From an uncultured Dysgonomonas sp. (GTDB lineage Bacteria > Bacteroidota > Bacteroidia > Bacteroidales > Dysgonomonadaceae): 14,722 bases of DNA. Made by a program: the position numbers and the translations under genes. This document shows, piece by piece, positions 1 through 7,467 of the stretch. The notes below the pieces were generated by a model that saw nothing but the letters and a program-made list of their open reading frames with translations, did not search any database and had not been told where the DNA came from. The stretch is taken from NCBI RefSeq assembly GCF_934668725.1, contig NZ_CAKUOF010000030.1, positions 1 to 14,722 of the forward strand, in the 5' to 3' direction. Numbering within the stretch: position 1 is the first letter of the stretch; each line of letters starts with the position of its first letter.

Positions 1-1299
1 ATACATGCCTTCTGCGGAATAGCCACATCAGGTATAACAGCCGGAGAATGGTTTGTGGGCTTCGAAGGTGCACGTGAAGCAATTGCTGCCGTACAAAATA
101 TAGGACGCGTAGCCAATGTAAGTGTCGTACTCTTTATTATAGCACGATTGGTACTGGCCATCGGTGAGGCAGGAAACTTTCCTGCAGCTATCAAGGCTAC
201 AGCAGAATACTTCCCCAAGAAAGACAGGGCTTATGCAACCAGTATATTCAATGCAGGTGCAACCGTAGGAGCACTCGCAGCACCCGTTACCATTCCTGTT
301 ATTGCCAAATTCTGGGGATGGGAAATGTCATTCATTATTATAGGAGCACTCGGTTTTATCTGGATGGGATTCTGGGTATTCATATATGACAAACCCGAAA
401 AAAGCAAGAAAGTAAATACTTCCGAGTTAGCTTATATTCAACAAGATCAGGAATCAACAGATCCGATAGAAGAAAAAGTAGAACAGGCACAGGAAAACAA
501 AAAGATAACTTTCAAAGAAGCTTTCAGATATAAACAAACTTGGGCATTTGCTTTCGGAAAGTTTATGACAGACGGAGTTTGGTGGTTCTTTCTATTCTGG
601 GCACCCGCTTACCTAAGCTCGGTATACGGAATCAAATCATCGGATACAGTAGGACAATTAGCTATTTTTGTACTCTATGCGATCACACTTCTATCTATTA
701 TTGGAGGATGGCTACCCAGCTACTTTGTAGATAAAAAAGGAATGAATCCATATGCAGGAAGGATGAAAGCCATGTTGATCTTTGCTTTCTTCCCCCTATT
801 GGCTCTACTGGCTCAACCGTTGGGATATATATCTTATTGGGTACCTGTTATTATCATTGGTATTGCAGGGGCAGCTCACCAAGCATGGTCGGCCAATATT
901 TTCTCAACCATCGGCGACATGTTCCCCAAGAAAGCCATCGCAACTATAACCGGTATCGGTGGTATGGCAGGAGGAGTCGGTTCTTTTCTGATCAATAAAG
1001 GATCAGGCACATTATTCGATTATACTCAAAAGCATTGGAGTACGATAAACGGACAACCTTTACTCGAAAAGTTCCCCGAATTTAAATCAGCAGAGGCTAC
1101 AGCCGAACTCCTCAAACAAAACAATGTGAGCGGTATCGAGGAATTCCTCAAAATGCTAGCTCAATCGGGAGATACTGTAGTCAACGGAATAAGTTCCGGA
1201 TACATGATCATATTTTCGATATGTGCCGTATCATACCTGATCGGATGGACTGTAATGAAAGTACTTGTTCCTAAATATAAACCAATTACTGATTTGTAA
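1..1299 (+). CDS. exuT: Hexuronate transporter, MFS superfamily, ACS family (5' partial)
   Basis: Imports galacturonate and/or glucuronate across the inner membrane, probably by proton symport. The frame is open from the first base, so the N-terminus lies outside the window; 432 residues are visible and perhaps 50-70 are missing. The GTG at 55 is internal, not a start. The anion:cation symporter signature GEAGNFPAA is followed by EYFPKKDRAYATSIFNAG, with about ten hydrophobic segments and the usual charged central loop (KPEKSKK to KKITFKEAF). A hydrophilic stretch of about 60 residues lies before the last membrane segment (from KGSGTLFDYTQ to about DTVVNG), longer than I recall for E. coli ExuT. 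It lies 60 bp upstream of uxaB on the same strand, which supports a hexuronate substrate. Substrate choice within the family is inferred from this context; another sugar acid is possible. Confidence 0.8.
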   Translation: MHAFCGIATSGITAGEWFVGFEGAREAIAAVQNIGRVANVSVVLFIIARLVLAIGEAGNFPAAIKATAEYFPKKDRAYATSIFNAGATVGALAAPVTIPVIAKFWGWEMSFIIIGALGFIWMGFWVFIYDKPEKSKKVNTSELAYIQQDQESTDPIEEKVEQAQENKKITFKEAFRYKQTWAFAFGKFMTDGVWWFFLFWAPAYLSSVYGIKSSDTVGQLAIFVLYAITLLSIIGGWLPSYFVDKKGMNPYAGRMKAMLIFAFFPLLALLAQPLGYISYWVPVIIIGIAGAAHQAWSANIFSTIGDMFPKKAIATITGIGGMAGGVGSFLINKGSGTLFDYTQKHWSTINGQPLLEKFPEFKSAEATAELLKQNNVSGIEEFLKMLAQSGDTVVNGISSGYMIIFSICAVSYLIGWTVMKVLVPKYKPITDL

Positions 1300-1359
1300 A
1301 ATAAAAATAGTTACGGGCTACAAGACTTGTAACTCATAACTCTGATAAAATTACTACAC

Positions 1360-2799
1360 ATGAAAAAGTTAAATAAAACAACCGTAGATAAAAAAGAACT
1401 TCCTGTAAAAATACTTCAATTCGGCGAAGGTAACTTCCTTAGAGCTTTCGTGGATTGGATGATCCACAAAGCCAACGAAGCAGGAGTAATGAATCATGGT
1501 ATTGTTGCCGTACAACCGATTGCCGGTGGAGAATTTGTTGCTAATATTTTCAAAGAGCAGAATTCCATGTACCATGTATATCTGGAAGGAATCAAAGATA
1601 AAAAACCTGTCAAAGAAGTCACTTTGGTAAAAAGTATAAATGAGGTAATAAATCCATATTCTCAATATGCAGAATACGAAAAATTATTCTTGAGTGATGG
1701 TTTAGAAATGATTATTTCGAATACTACCGAAGCAGGTATTCGTTATGAAGAAGGTGATGATCTGAATGCAACACCTCCTAAATCGTTCCCTGCTAAGATG
1801 ACTGCTTTATTACATAAACGTTACAAGAAATTTAACGGTGATCCCAATAAAGGTCTACTAATAATTTGTTGCGAACTGATCGAAGATAACGGATCGACAC
1901 TTCGTGAATATGTATTGAAACACGCACAACATAACAAGCTGGAAGAAGGTTTCATCAATTGGATAAATACAGCCTGTCACTTCTATGATACATTGGTAGA
2001 CCGTATTGTTCCCGGATTCCCTAAAGAAAATATCGACGAGATAAAAGCGGAACTAGGTTTCGATGACAATCTGGTTGTAAAAGGCGAATATTTCCATGTA
2101 TGGGCTATCGGTGGCGATTCTGTTATCAAAGAAAAGCTTCCATTAGACAAAGCCGGTTTAAATGTTCTTTTCATGGAGGATATAAAAGATTTCCGTGCTA
2201 AAAAAGTTCGTATTCTGAACGGTTCACATACCGCTATGGTTCCCGTTGCTTTGCAATTGGGATGCCAAACGGTTATGGATGCTTTCAATACACCTGAGGT
2301 TGAAAAATACATCAATCAGATGGTCGCAACTGAAGTACTTCCTGCCATTAATGAAGATCCTGAAGAATTGAAAGCTTTTGCTGCTAAAATCTTGGAGCGT
2401 TTCTATAATCCTTATCTGAAACATTATCTGAAAGATATTTCGTTGAACTCCATTTCTAAATGGGAGACTCGTGATTATCCTACGGTATATGACAACTACA
2501 AGAAATTAGGAAAATCGCCTAGATTAACTACTTTCTCGTTTGCAGCCCTCTTACTTCTTTATAGTGGAAAATCAGAAGTAAGTTTCACTCCTAACGATAC
2601 AGCTGAGTTTATCGAATTCATCAAATCGACTTATAAAGAGTACGATATTAACGGATGGGTAGCAGGTATCTTAGCCAACAAAACAATGTGGAAAGAAGAT
2701 TTCACAGAGATACCTGAATTTGGTGAAGAAGTAGCCGAAGACGTGAAACTAATTCTTAATAAAGGAATGCTTAAAGCATTAAGAGAAATTATCTCATAA
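1360..2799 (+). CDS. uxaB: Tagaturonate reductase (altronate oxidoreductase)
   Basis: Cytoplasmic NADH-dependent reduction of D-tagaturonate to D-altronate, the second step of galacturonate breakdown. The 479 residues match the usual length of UxaB in the mannitol dehydrogenase (long-chain polyol dehydrogenase) family. The N-terminal nucleotide-binding motif is ILQFGEGNFLRAFVDW (about residues 18-33). DRIVPGFP lies at about 214-221, and the catalytic K-x4-N-x2-H motif is K282-VRIL-N287-GS-H290 within KVRILNGSHTAMVP. The related mannonate (fructuronate) reductase UxuB is the main alternative; UxaA two genes downstream, whose substrate is altronate, favours UxaB. The ATG at 1360 has no Shine-Dalgarno sequence, as is usual in Bacteroidota. 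It is presumably co-transcribed with the transporter. Confidence 0.9.
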   Translation: MKKLNKTTVDKKELPVKILQFGEGNFLRAFVDWMIHKANEAGVMNHGIVAVQPIAGGEFVANIFKEQNSMYHVYLEGIKDKKPVKEVTLVKSINEVINPYSQYAEYEKLFLSDGLEMIISNTTEAGIRYEEGDDLNATPPKSFPAKMTALLHKRYKKFNGDPNKGLLIICCELIEDNGSTLREYVLKHAQHNKLEEGFINWINTACHFYDTLVDRIVPGFPKENIDEIKAELGFDDNLVVKGEYFHVWAIGGDSVIKEKLPLDKAGLNVLFMEDIKDFRAKKVRILNGSHTAMVPVALQLGCQTVMDAFNTPEVEKYINQMVATEVLPAINEDPEELKAFAAKILERFYNPYLKHYLKDISLNSISKWETRDYPTVYDNYKKLGKSPRLTTFSFAALLLLYSGKSEVSFTPNDTAEFIEFIKSTYKEYDINGWVAGILANKTMWKEDFTEIPEFGEEVAEDVKLILNKGMLKALREIIS

Positions 2800-2820
2800 T
2801 AATTATTGATTGAATTATAT

Positions 2821-2871
2821 ATACTTCAAACATAGAAGGGTAATCAGGTGAAGTATTATCCTTCTATGTTT
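2821..2871 (+). terminator. Intercistronic hairpin with a second crossing pairing; possible attenuator or weak terminator
   Basis: A perfect 12-bp inverted repeat pairs 2828-2839 (AAACATAGAAGG) with 2860-2871 (CCTTCTATGTTT). A further 7-bp complement, ATACTTC (2821-2827) with GAAGTAT (2850-2856), crosses it because its right arm sits in the loop of the first. The T-tract after the stem is short (GTTTTATC), so this is a weak terminator at best. It separates uxaB from the HIT/uxaA pair and could set their relative expression or protect the mRNA. The pairing is read directly; the function is inferred. Confidence 0.5.
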
Positions 2872-2897
2872 TATCAACTGAAAAACAAGCTTTAAAG

Positions 2898-3320
2898 ATG
2901 AACAACGATTGCTTATACTGTACTAAAAATCAGACTCAAAAAGATTTGATGATCGAAATATGTGAACTTAGTGTTTCAACCGTATTTCTATTCAAAGAAC
3001 AAACACATAAGGGACGATGTATTGTAGCGTATAAGAATCATGCTACAGAACTATATGAACTGGAGGGACAAGAACTTCTTTCGTTTATGGAAGATGTTAA
3101 TCTGGTTGCCCGAACTTTAAAAGAGCTATTTAATCCTGCGAAAATAAATTACGGGGCATATTCTGATAAATTGCCTCATTTACATATACACCTCGTTCCT
3201 AAATATATAGATGGAACAGACTATGGTTCTATATTTGCAATGAATCCACAGAAGGTATATCTATCTGATGCAGAATATACTGAAACGATCAACTTAATAA
3301 AAGCCAGATTAAAATCATGA
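2898..3320 (+). CDS. HIT-family (histidine triad) nucleotide hydrolase/transferase-like protein
   Basis: Small cytoplasmic protein of 140 residues, normal for a HIT domain. The signature H-x-H-x-H is H94-L-H96-I-H98-LVPK near the C-terminus, after the conserved KLPHLHIH context. A Cys-x2-Cys pair (C5, C8: DCLYC) at the N-terminus resembles the N-terminal cysteines of many bacterial HIT proteins. Family members hydrolyse or transfer nucleoside phosphoramidates, dinucleoside polyphosphates or nucleotidyl-sugars; the substrate cannot be read here. Its stop overlaps the uxaA start in ATGA (3317-3320), so the two are probably translationally coupled. That makes its place inside a hexuronate operon unlikely to be accidental. 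The ATG at 2898 is preceded by a purine-rich CTTTAAAG but no clear ribosome-binding site. Confidence 0.88.
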   Translation: MNNDCLYCTKNQTQKDLMIEICELSVSTVFLFKEQTHKGRCIVAYKNHATELYELEGQELLSFMEDVNLVARTLKELFNPAKINYGAYSDKLPHLHIHLVPKYIDGTDYGSIFAMNPQKVYLSDAEYTETINLIKARLKS

Positions 3321-4804
3321 ATAAATATTTAAAAATAAATCTAAACGATAATGTTTGTGTTGCTATAGAAAACCTTAATGAGGGTGATGTGCTATCTGTT
3401 GATGGGGTTAATATCACGATCAAGAATCCGATAGAAACAGGGCATAAATTTGCCATAAACGATATAAATACAAACGAAAATATCGTAAAATACGGTTATC
3501 CTATCGGACATGCAATTGTAGACATTAAAACAGGAGAGCATGTGCACACTCACAATGTAAAAACCAATCTACACGATAATCTGCAATATGCCTATGTACC
3601 TGTACATCCGAAATTGAATATTCCTAAAAGTGACCTGACCATAAATGGCTACTTGCGTTACAATGGAGAAATGGGTATCCGTAACGAATTATGGATTGTA
3701 CCTACCGTGGGCTGTGTAAACGGTCAAGCACAAGCAATTATAGAACGTGTAAAGAAGGAACTGGATGTTTCTCATATCGATGATATACGTGTCTATACAC
3801 ATAACTATGGCTGCTCTCAACTAGGAGACGATCATACCAACACTCAAAAAGCATTGGCAGCTTTGGCTAAACATCCCAATGCGGGTGGTGTATTAGTACT
3901 AAGCTTGGGATGTGAGAACAATCAACAATCGGATTTTAAAATTGCCATGGGCGAGTGGGATCACGAACGTGTACGATTTCTGATCTCTCAACAAGTACAG
4001 GATGAAATTGCGACCGGTTTCGAAATGATGAGCGAACTGGTTGAAAGAATGAGAAAAGACAAACGCGAGAAACTTCCATTATCAAAACTAAAAGTTGGTT
4101 TAAAATGTGGCGGTAGTGATGGTTTTTCTGGTATTACAGCCAATCCTCTGGTGGGACAATTATCTGACTGGTTGATTGCTCAGGGAGGTACAAGTATTCT
4201 GACCGAAGTTCCCGAAATGTTTGGTGCTGAAACAATTTTAATGAACAGAGCCGAAAACGAAAAAGTATTTAATGATACTGTTTTACTGGTAAATAATTTC
4301 AAGAACTATTTCCGTAAATTCGATCAGGAAATATACGAGAACCCATCTCCGGGAAACAAAGCAGGCGGTATAACTACTCTTGAAGATAAATCGTTAGGTT
4401 GCACTCAAAAAGGAGGAAATTCGGAGGTTGTAGATGTTTTAGACTATGCTCAACCTGTAACTAAACATGGTTTAAATTTACTAAATGCTCCGGGTAATGA
4501 TCTAGTTGCAGCATCGGCATTAGCGATGTCAGGTTGTCAAATCGTTTTATTTACAACAGGTAGAGGAACTCCATTCGGTTCTTTTGTTCCGACTATGAAG
4601 ATTTCGACCAACTCGAAGTTATACAACTTCAAAACAAACTGGATAGACTTTAATGCAGGAACTTTGCTCGAAGGTAAAAGCATGGAAACTGTACTTAAAG
4701 AGTTTATCGATTTCATTATCCAAACATGTGACGGAAAACACCTGAAACATGAAGAAACAGGATTCAAAGAAATAGCAATTTTCAAAACGGGAGTTACTTT
4801 ATAA
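3317..4804 (+). CDS. uxaA: Altronate dehydratase
   Basis: Cytoplasmic metal-dependent dehydration of D-altronate to 2-keto-3-deoxygluconate, the third step of galacturonate catabolism. The 495 residues equal the usual fused form: an N-terminal SAF domain (about 1-90) carrying GEHVHTHN at 73-80, then a catalytic domain. The latter starts with GYLRYNGEMGIRNELWIVPT (about 111-130) and contains NYGCSQLG, SLGCENNQ and GLKCGGSDGFSG (about 261-272). Family conservation suggests the cysteines and SAF histidines are metal ligands; I infer this. The galactarate dehydratase GarD is the nearest alternative, but the uxaB partner argues for altronate. No uxaC isomerase or KDG kinase/aldolase lies in the window. 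The ORF ends 38 bp before a strong terminator hairpin, so this is the last gene of the operon. Confidence 0.9.
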   Translation: MNKYLKINLNDNVCVAIENLNEGDVLSVDGVNITIKNPIETGHKFAINDINTNENIVKYGYPIGHAIVDIKTGEHVHTHNVKTNLHDNLQYAYVPVHPKLNIPKSDLTINGYLRYNGEMGIRNELWIVPTVGCVNGQAQAIIERVKKELDVSHIDDIRVYTHNYGCSQLGDDHTNTQKALAALAKHPNAGGVLVLSLGCENNQQSDFKIAMGEWDHERVRFLISQQVQDEIATGFEMMSELVERMRKDKREKLPLSKLKVGLKCGGSDGFSGITANPLVGQLSDWLIAQGGTSILTEVPEMFGAETILMNRAENEKVFNDTVLLVNNFKNYFRKFDQEIYENPSPGNKAGGITTLEDKSLGCTQKGGNSEVVDVLDYAQPVTKHGLNLLNAPGNDLVAASALAMSGCQIVLFTTGRGTPFGSFVPTMKISTNSKLYNFKTNWIDFNAGTLLEGKSMETVLKEFIDFIIQTCDGKHLKHEETGFKEIAIFKTGVTL

Positions 4805-4842
4805 ATCTCTGGACTCTCTTATTTATATTGGATTAAAAGTAA

Positions 4843-4873
4843 AAAGCATCTGCAAATAATTTGCAGATGCTTT
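4843..4873 (+). terminator. Bidirectional rho-independent terminator between uxaA and the convergent HEAT gene
   Basis: A perfect 14-bp stem pairs 4843-4856 with 4860-4873 (core GCATCTGCAAA / TTTGCAGATGC) around a 3-nt TAA loop. On the plus strand it is followed by CTTGTTTTAA. On the minus strand the stem ends in a run of T, because five A precede it on the plus strand. It lies between two genes that converge, so it can serve both. A second, weaker 7-bp repeat (4897-4903 with 4919-4925) lies between it and the HEAT gene. Confidence 0.88.
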
Positions 4874-4955
4874 CTTGTTTTAATCTAAACCTTATTTTCT
4901 ATTATAACTGTCAATTACAATAGAAGATGGTAAAATTGTGCAAATCTTGATTAAA

Positions 4956-5555
4956 TTATTCCTTGTCAATCTTTTTCAATGCATTTTTTGCACTTCTCTT
5001 GTAATAAGAATTTGGATGACTAAGAAAGGGGATTATCTTCTCTCTTGATTTTTCTGATTTTAACTTACCTAAAGTATACAAGGTATGACCTGTGATATCA
5101 TTATCATCCAATAATGGTATTAAAGTATTTTCAATATCTTTCTTTCTTGTTTTTATTTTTGCCAATGCCATAACAAACATCTGCCTTGAACTTCCATTAT
5201 CTTTATTCTTTACGATATCCAGTATAGAATCTACATCTTCAGGTTGAATTATTATATCAAAAGCATTTCCTATTGCCCAACAATACAATGAATATTTCTG
5301 TTTATCTGTCCGAACATATTCTTCTAATAAGGGTTTATTTACTATCCCTTTAGCTTCTTTTGTTGATAAAGATCTGACAATAGCCTCTTTCCACCATATT
5401 TGATCCACAGTATGCGATAAAAACTCAATTAAAATAGGTATTGCTTCCAGATAGCTTTCCTTTGTCTGAATAAAATCATTTATGCTATCTATCAGAATAC
5501 CGGACTCTAACAACTTCTCTTTTAGCAAAAGGTCTTCTTTAAATACATTTTCCAT
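4956..5555 (-). CDS. HEAT-repeat-like protein of unknown function
   Basis: A 199-residue protein without signal peptide or membrane segment. It is almost entirely alpha-helical by composition. The C-terminal half carries HEAT-like helix pairs: ENTLIPLLDDNDITGHTLYTLGKL at about 142-165, followed by SREKIIPFLSHPNSYYKRSAKNALKKI at about 170-196. The first half (LEAIPILIEFLSHTVDQIWWKEAIVRSL) looks like more degenerate repeats. Such proteins are generally scaffolds for protein binding. The ATG at 5555 is fixed by an in-frame TAA four codons upstream. It lies 23 bp after a tiny putative lipoprotein ORF on the same strand and downstream of the kdp/kinase genes, but a role in potassium uptake is not shown. 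It ends in the shared bidirectional terminator. Confidence 0.72.
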   Translation of the reverse strand: MENVFKEDLLLKEKLLESGILIDSINDFIQTKESYLEAIPILIEFLSHTVDQIWWKEAIVRSLSTKEAKGIVNKPLLEEYVRTDKQKYSLYCWAIGNAFDIIIQPEDVDSILDIVKNKDNGSSRQMFVMALAKIKTRKKDIENTLIPLLDDNDITGHTLYTLGKLKSEKSREKIIPFLSHPNSYYKRSAKNALKKIDKE

Positions 5556-5578
5556 AACAGTGTTTTATTTGGGTATGT

Positions 5579-5665
5579 CTATTGCATAACATTATTATTA
5601 GATGTTTGTCTGTTATTACTACACCCAATTAATACAAAGAAAAATAATATGCACAGATATTTCAT
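5579..5665 (-). CDS. Putative very small lipoprotein (28 residues)
   Basis: A short minus-strand ORF begins MKYLCILFFFVLIGC and continues SNNRQTSNNNVMQ before TAG. This has the parts of a type II signal peptide: a lysine after the start, a hydrophobic core, and a lipobox V-L-I-G-C with Cys at residue 15. The mature peptide would be only 14 residues, rich in Asn. Tiny lipidated peptides of this kind are common in Bacteroidota but are often missed or unannotated. It precedes the HEAT gene by 23 bp in a different frame. It could instead be the remnant of a longer lipoprotein gene whose downstream part was lost or shifted. The signal-peptide pattern is seen; that it is expressed is inferred. Confidence 0.5.
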   Translation of the reverse strand: MKYLCILFFFVLIGCSNNRQTSNNNVMQ

Positions 5666-5669
5666 AGTT

Positions 5670-5700
5670 CTCTAATTAAGTCATTGTTCTAAGATTAGAG
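5670..5700 (-). promoter_or_regulatory. 7-bp inverted repeat just upstream of the small lipoprotein ORF
   Basis: CTCTAAT (5670-5676) and ATTAGAG (5694-5700) form a perfect inverted repeat with a 17-nt spacer. It ends 4 bp before the ATG at 5665 (minus strand) and lies in the gap after the kinase gene. It could be an operator for the lipoprotein/HEAT pair or a weak hairpin after the kdp operon. No T-run follows it on the minus strand, so an intrinsic terminator is unlikely. No convincing Bacteroidota TTTG / TAnnTTTG promoter was found here. Confidence 0.25.
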
Positions 5701-5704
5701 GAAA

Positions 5705-5734
5705 ATATATACTTTTTTCCATATATACTTTTTT
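5705..5734. repeat. Tandem pair of 14-bp AT-rich direct repeats at the end of the kinase gene
   Basis: ATATATACTTTTTT occurs at 5705-5718 and again at 5721-5734, separated by CC, giving a 16-bp period. The second copy runs to the stop codon of the histidine kinase gene. The sequence is low in complexity, so chance or slippage is the simplest explanation; a binding site or transcript-end signal is possible. Confidence 0.5.
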
Positions 5735-7467
5735 TATTTTGTAACACTTGGCAAAACAAAGAAAAATGTGCTACCCATACCCTGAGCCGTTTCAACATCA
5801 ATAGTACCACCTTGTGTTTCAATAAATTCTTTGCTGATTGCCAAACCTAATCCTGTACCCGATTTAGAACTTCCGGGGACTTGAAAATATCGTTCGAATA
5901 TTTTCTTCTTGTACCGACCATCAATACCTTTTCCCGTATCTCTTACCGAAAATAAAACTCCGTTAGGATGCTTTTTGAGTGAAATAATTACCTCGCTCTT
6001 TTCTATTGAATATCGAATTGCATTCGTTAGAAAATTAGTCATCACCCATGCTGTTTTCTCGGCATCGGCATGAACAAAAGGTATATCCTCTTCAATATCC
6101 GGTTTAAGGATAACATGCTTTAAATCTGCCTGAATCTTAGTTGTATCAATCGCATATTGTAAGATTATCCGTGGATCGGTAGCCTGTATATTCAATTGAA
6201 TATTTCCCGTTTCAACCTGAGACATATTCAGTAATTCGCCTGTGATCTTAAGCAATCTCGAACTGTCATCCTTTATACTTTCAACCAATTGCTTTTGCTC
6301 GTCATTCAGCTTGCCTGTTTCGAGGTGTTCTAACAATTGGGTACTCATTTTTATAGACGAGATAGGAGTTTTCAACTCATGAGAGATAGTAGCTATAAAA
6401 TTGGTTTTAGCAGAATCCAACTCTTTGAAAGGAGTTATGTTTTTCAGTAAGATTACATAGCCTATCAGTTCGCACCTCTCCTCCCCTGTTGGTGTAACTT
6501 CAATATTGATTATCTCTTTCTCGAAATACGATTCTTTATTATCCGAATAGATTTTTAATGGTACTTTTTTATCCGTTTCTGTCGAAGGTTTTATAATGTC
6601 TACAATAAGGGTACGTATTAAATCATTACTTACCGCAATATCAACAACTGATTTATTTAGAATTTCAGCCCGTGTAAGACCTGTAATTTTCAATGCCTCA
6701 TCGTTTACAAATAAGATAATTTTGTTTTCATCAAGTCCAATAACAGGATCGTGCATATTATTTATCAACGTTTCTACCCGTTTCTTTTCTTTCAGTATTT
6801 TTTCTAATCGGCTGCTCGAATATTCTTCGAGTTTTTCAGCCATCGTGTTAAAGGATTTAGCTAAATCACCGTATTCGTTATGACTTTCGAAATGTACCCG
6901 CTGGCTGTAATTCTGGTTGGCAATCTGCCTGATACTTTCGGTCAACTCCTGTATAGGCTTAGCTATACTGTTGGGCAACTTTATTAATAATCCGAAAGCA
7001 ATCAGAAAACATAAGACACCCGTTAAAGCAATCCATACAATAGCTGTTTCAGCCGTATGATTAGCTATTTTACTTTTCAGTTCAATAGCACTCATGTTCA
7101 ACTCCATTAACTTGGCAATATCTGTACGAATATAGCCTTGTATTGTATCATTAGCCAGATCAGCTTTCAGCCTTTCGAAATTCCCGGCAATATCCAAAGT
7201 TACATTACTCTCATCCTTTTCTGTCATATTTTGTAACTGTTTCTCCAGGTTACTATCAAACTTAGAGACCGCCTTCGGGTTATCTTTCATCTCATCCAAA
7301 GCCAATAACATATTACGCGAGTATTCCATCGTATTATAATTGGCAATCAGTATATTATTGGTATCCCTTTTCAACTCATTGATATACCACATACTCACTC
7401 CAACTAAAAGGATAATGAGACAAAAAAGGAGTCCGACTCCGAACGTCAATTTCGTTTTTATTTTCAT
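5734..7467 (-). CDS. Membrane-bound PAS/HAMP sensor histidine kinase of the kdp locus
   Basis: Inner-membrane kinase of 577 residues, likely phosphorylating the NtrC-type regulator encoded upstream of kdpF. The order is: TM1 (about 7-28), a periplasmic region of about 110 residues, TM2 (about 142-163), HAMP (about 164-218), a short coiled coil, PAS (about 232-345), HisKA with phosphoacceptor H363 in SHELKTP, and HATPase_c with N-box NFLTNAIRYS (478-487), G1 DTGKGI (510-515) and G2 GTGLGLA (537-543). It is a full kinase in its own right, not the C-terminal half of KdpD, whose DUF4118 four-helix membrane domain is absent. Its ATG overlaps the kdpD stop (ATGA, 7464-7467), so it should be co-translated with the KdpD sensor module. 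Pairing with that module and with the regulator is inferred from gene order. Confidence 0.92.
   Translation of the reverse strand: MKIKTKLTFGVGLLFCLIILLVGVSMWYINELKRDTNNILIANYNTMEYSRNMLLALDEMKDNPKAVSKFDSNLEKQLQNMTEKDESNVTLDIAGNFERLKADLANDTIQGYIRTDIAKLMELNMSAIELKSKIANHTAETAIVWIALTGVLCFLIAFGLLIKLPNSIAKPIQELTESIRQIANQNYSQRVHFESHNEYGDLAKSFNTMAEKLEEYSSSRLEKILKEKKRVETLINNMHDPVIGLDENKIILFVNDEALKITGLTRAEILNKSVVDIAVSNDLIRTLIVDIIKPSTETDKKVPLKIYSDNKESYFEKEIINIEVTPTGEERCELIGYVILLKNITPFKELDSAKTNFIATISHELKTPISSIKMSTQLLEHLETGKLNDEQKQLVESIKDDSSRLLKITGELLNMSQVETGNIQLNIQATDPRIILQYAIDTTKIQADLKHVILKPDIEEDIPFVHADAEKTAWVMTNFLTNAIRYSIEKSEVIISLKKHPNGVLFSVRDTGKGIDGRYKKKIFERYFQVPGSSKSGTGLGLAISKEFIETQGGTIDVETAQGMGSTFFFVLPSVTK

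Noticed and set aside
1310..1340. Possible hairpin ACAAG-A-CTTGT between the transporter and uxaB
   Set aside because: The loop would be a single base and the outer arms pair only with a large bulge; there is no T-tract, so it is not a credible terminator.
4897..4925. Inverted repeat TTCTATT / AATAGAA near the HEAT gene 3' end
   Set aside because: Only 7 AT-rich pairs with a 15-nt loop and no T-tract; the adjacent 14-bp stem at 4843-4873 explains termination.
5579..5665. Small lipoprotein ORF as the direct N-terminus of the HEAT protein
   Set aside because: It is out of frame with the HEAT gene, ends in its own TAG, and the HEAT frame has an in-frame stop just upstream of its ATG; a past fusion cannot be excluded but is not shown.
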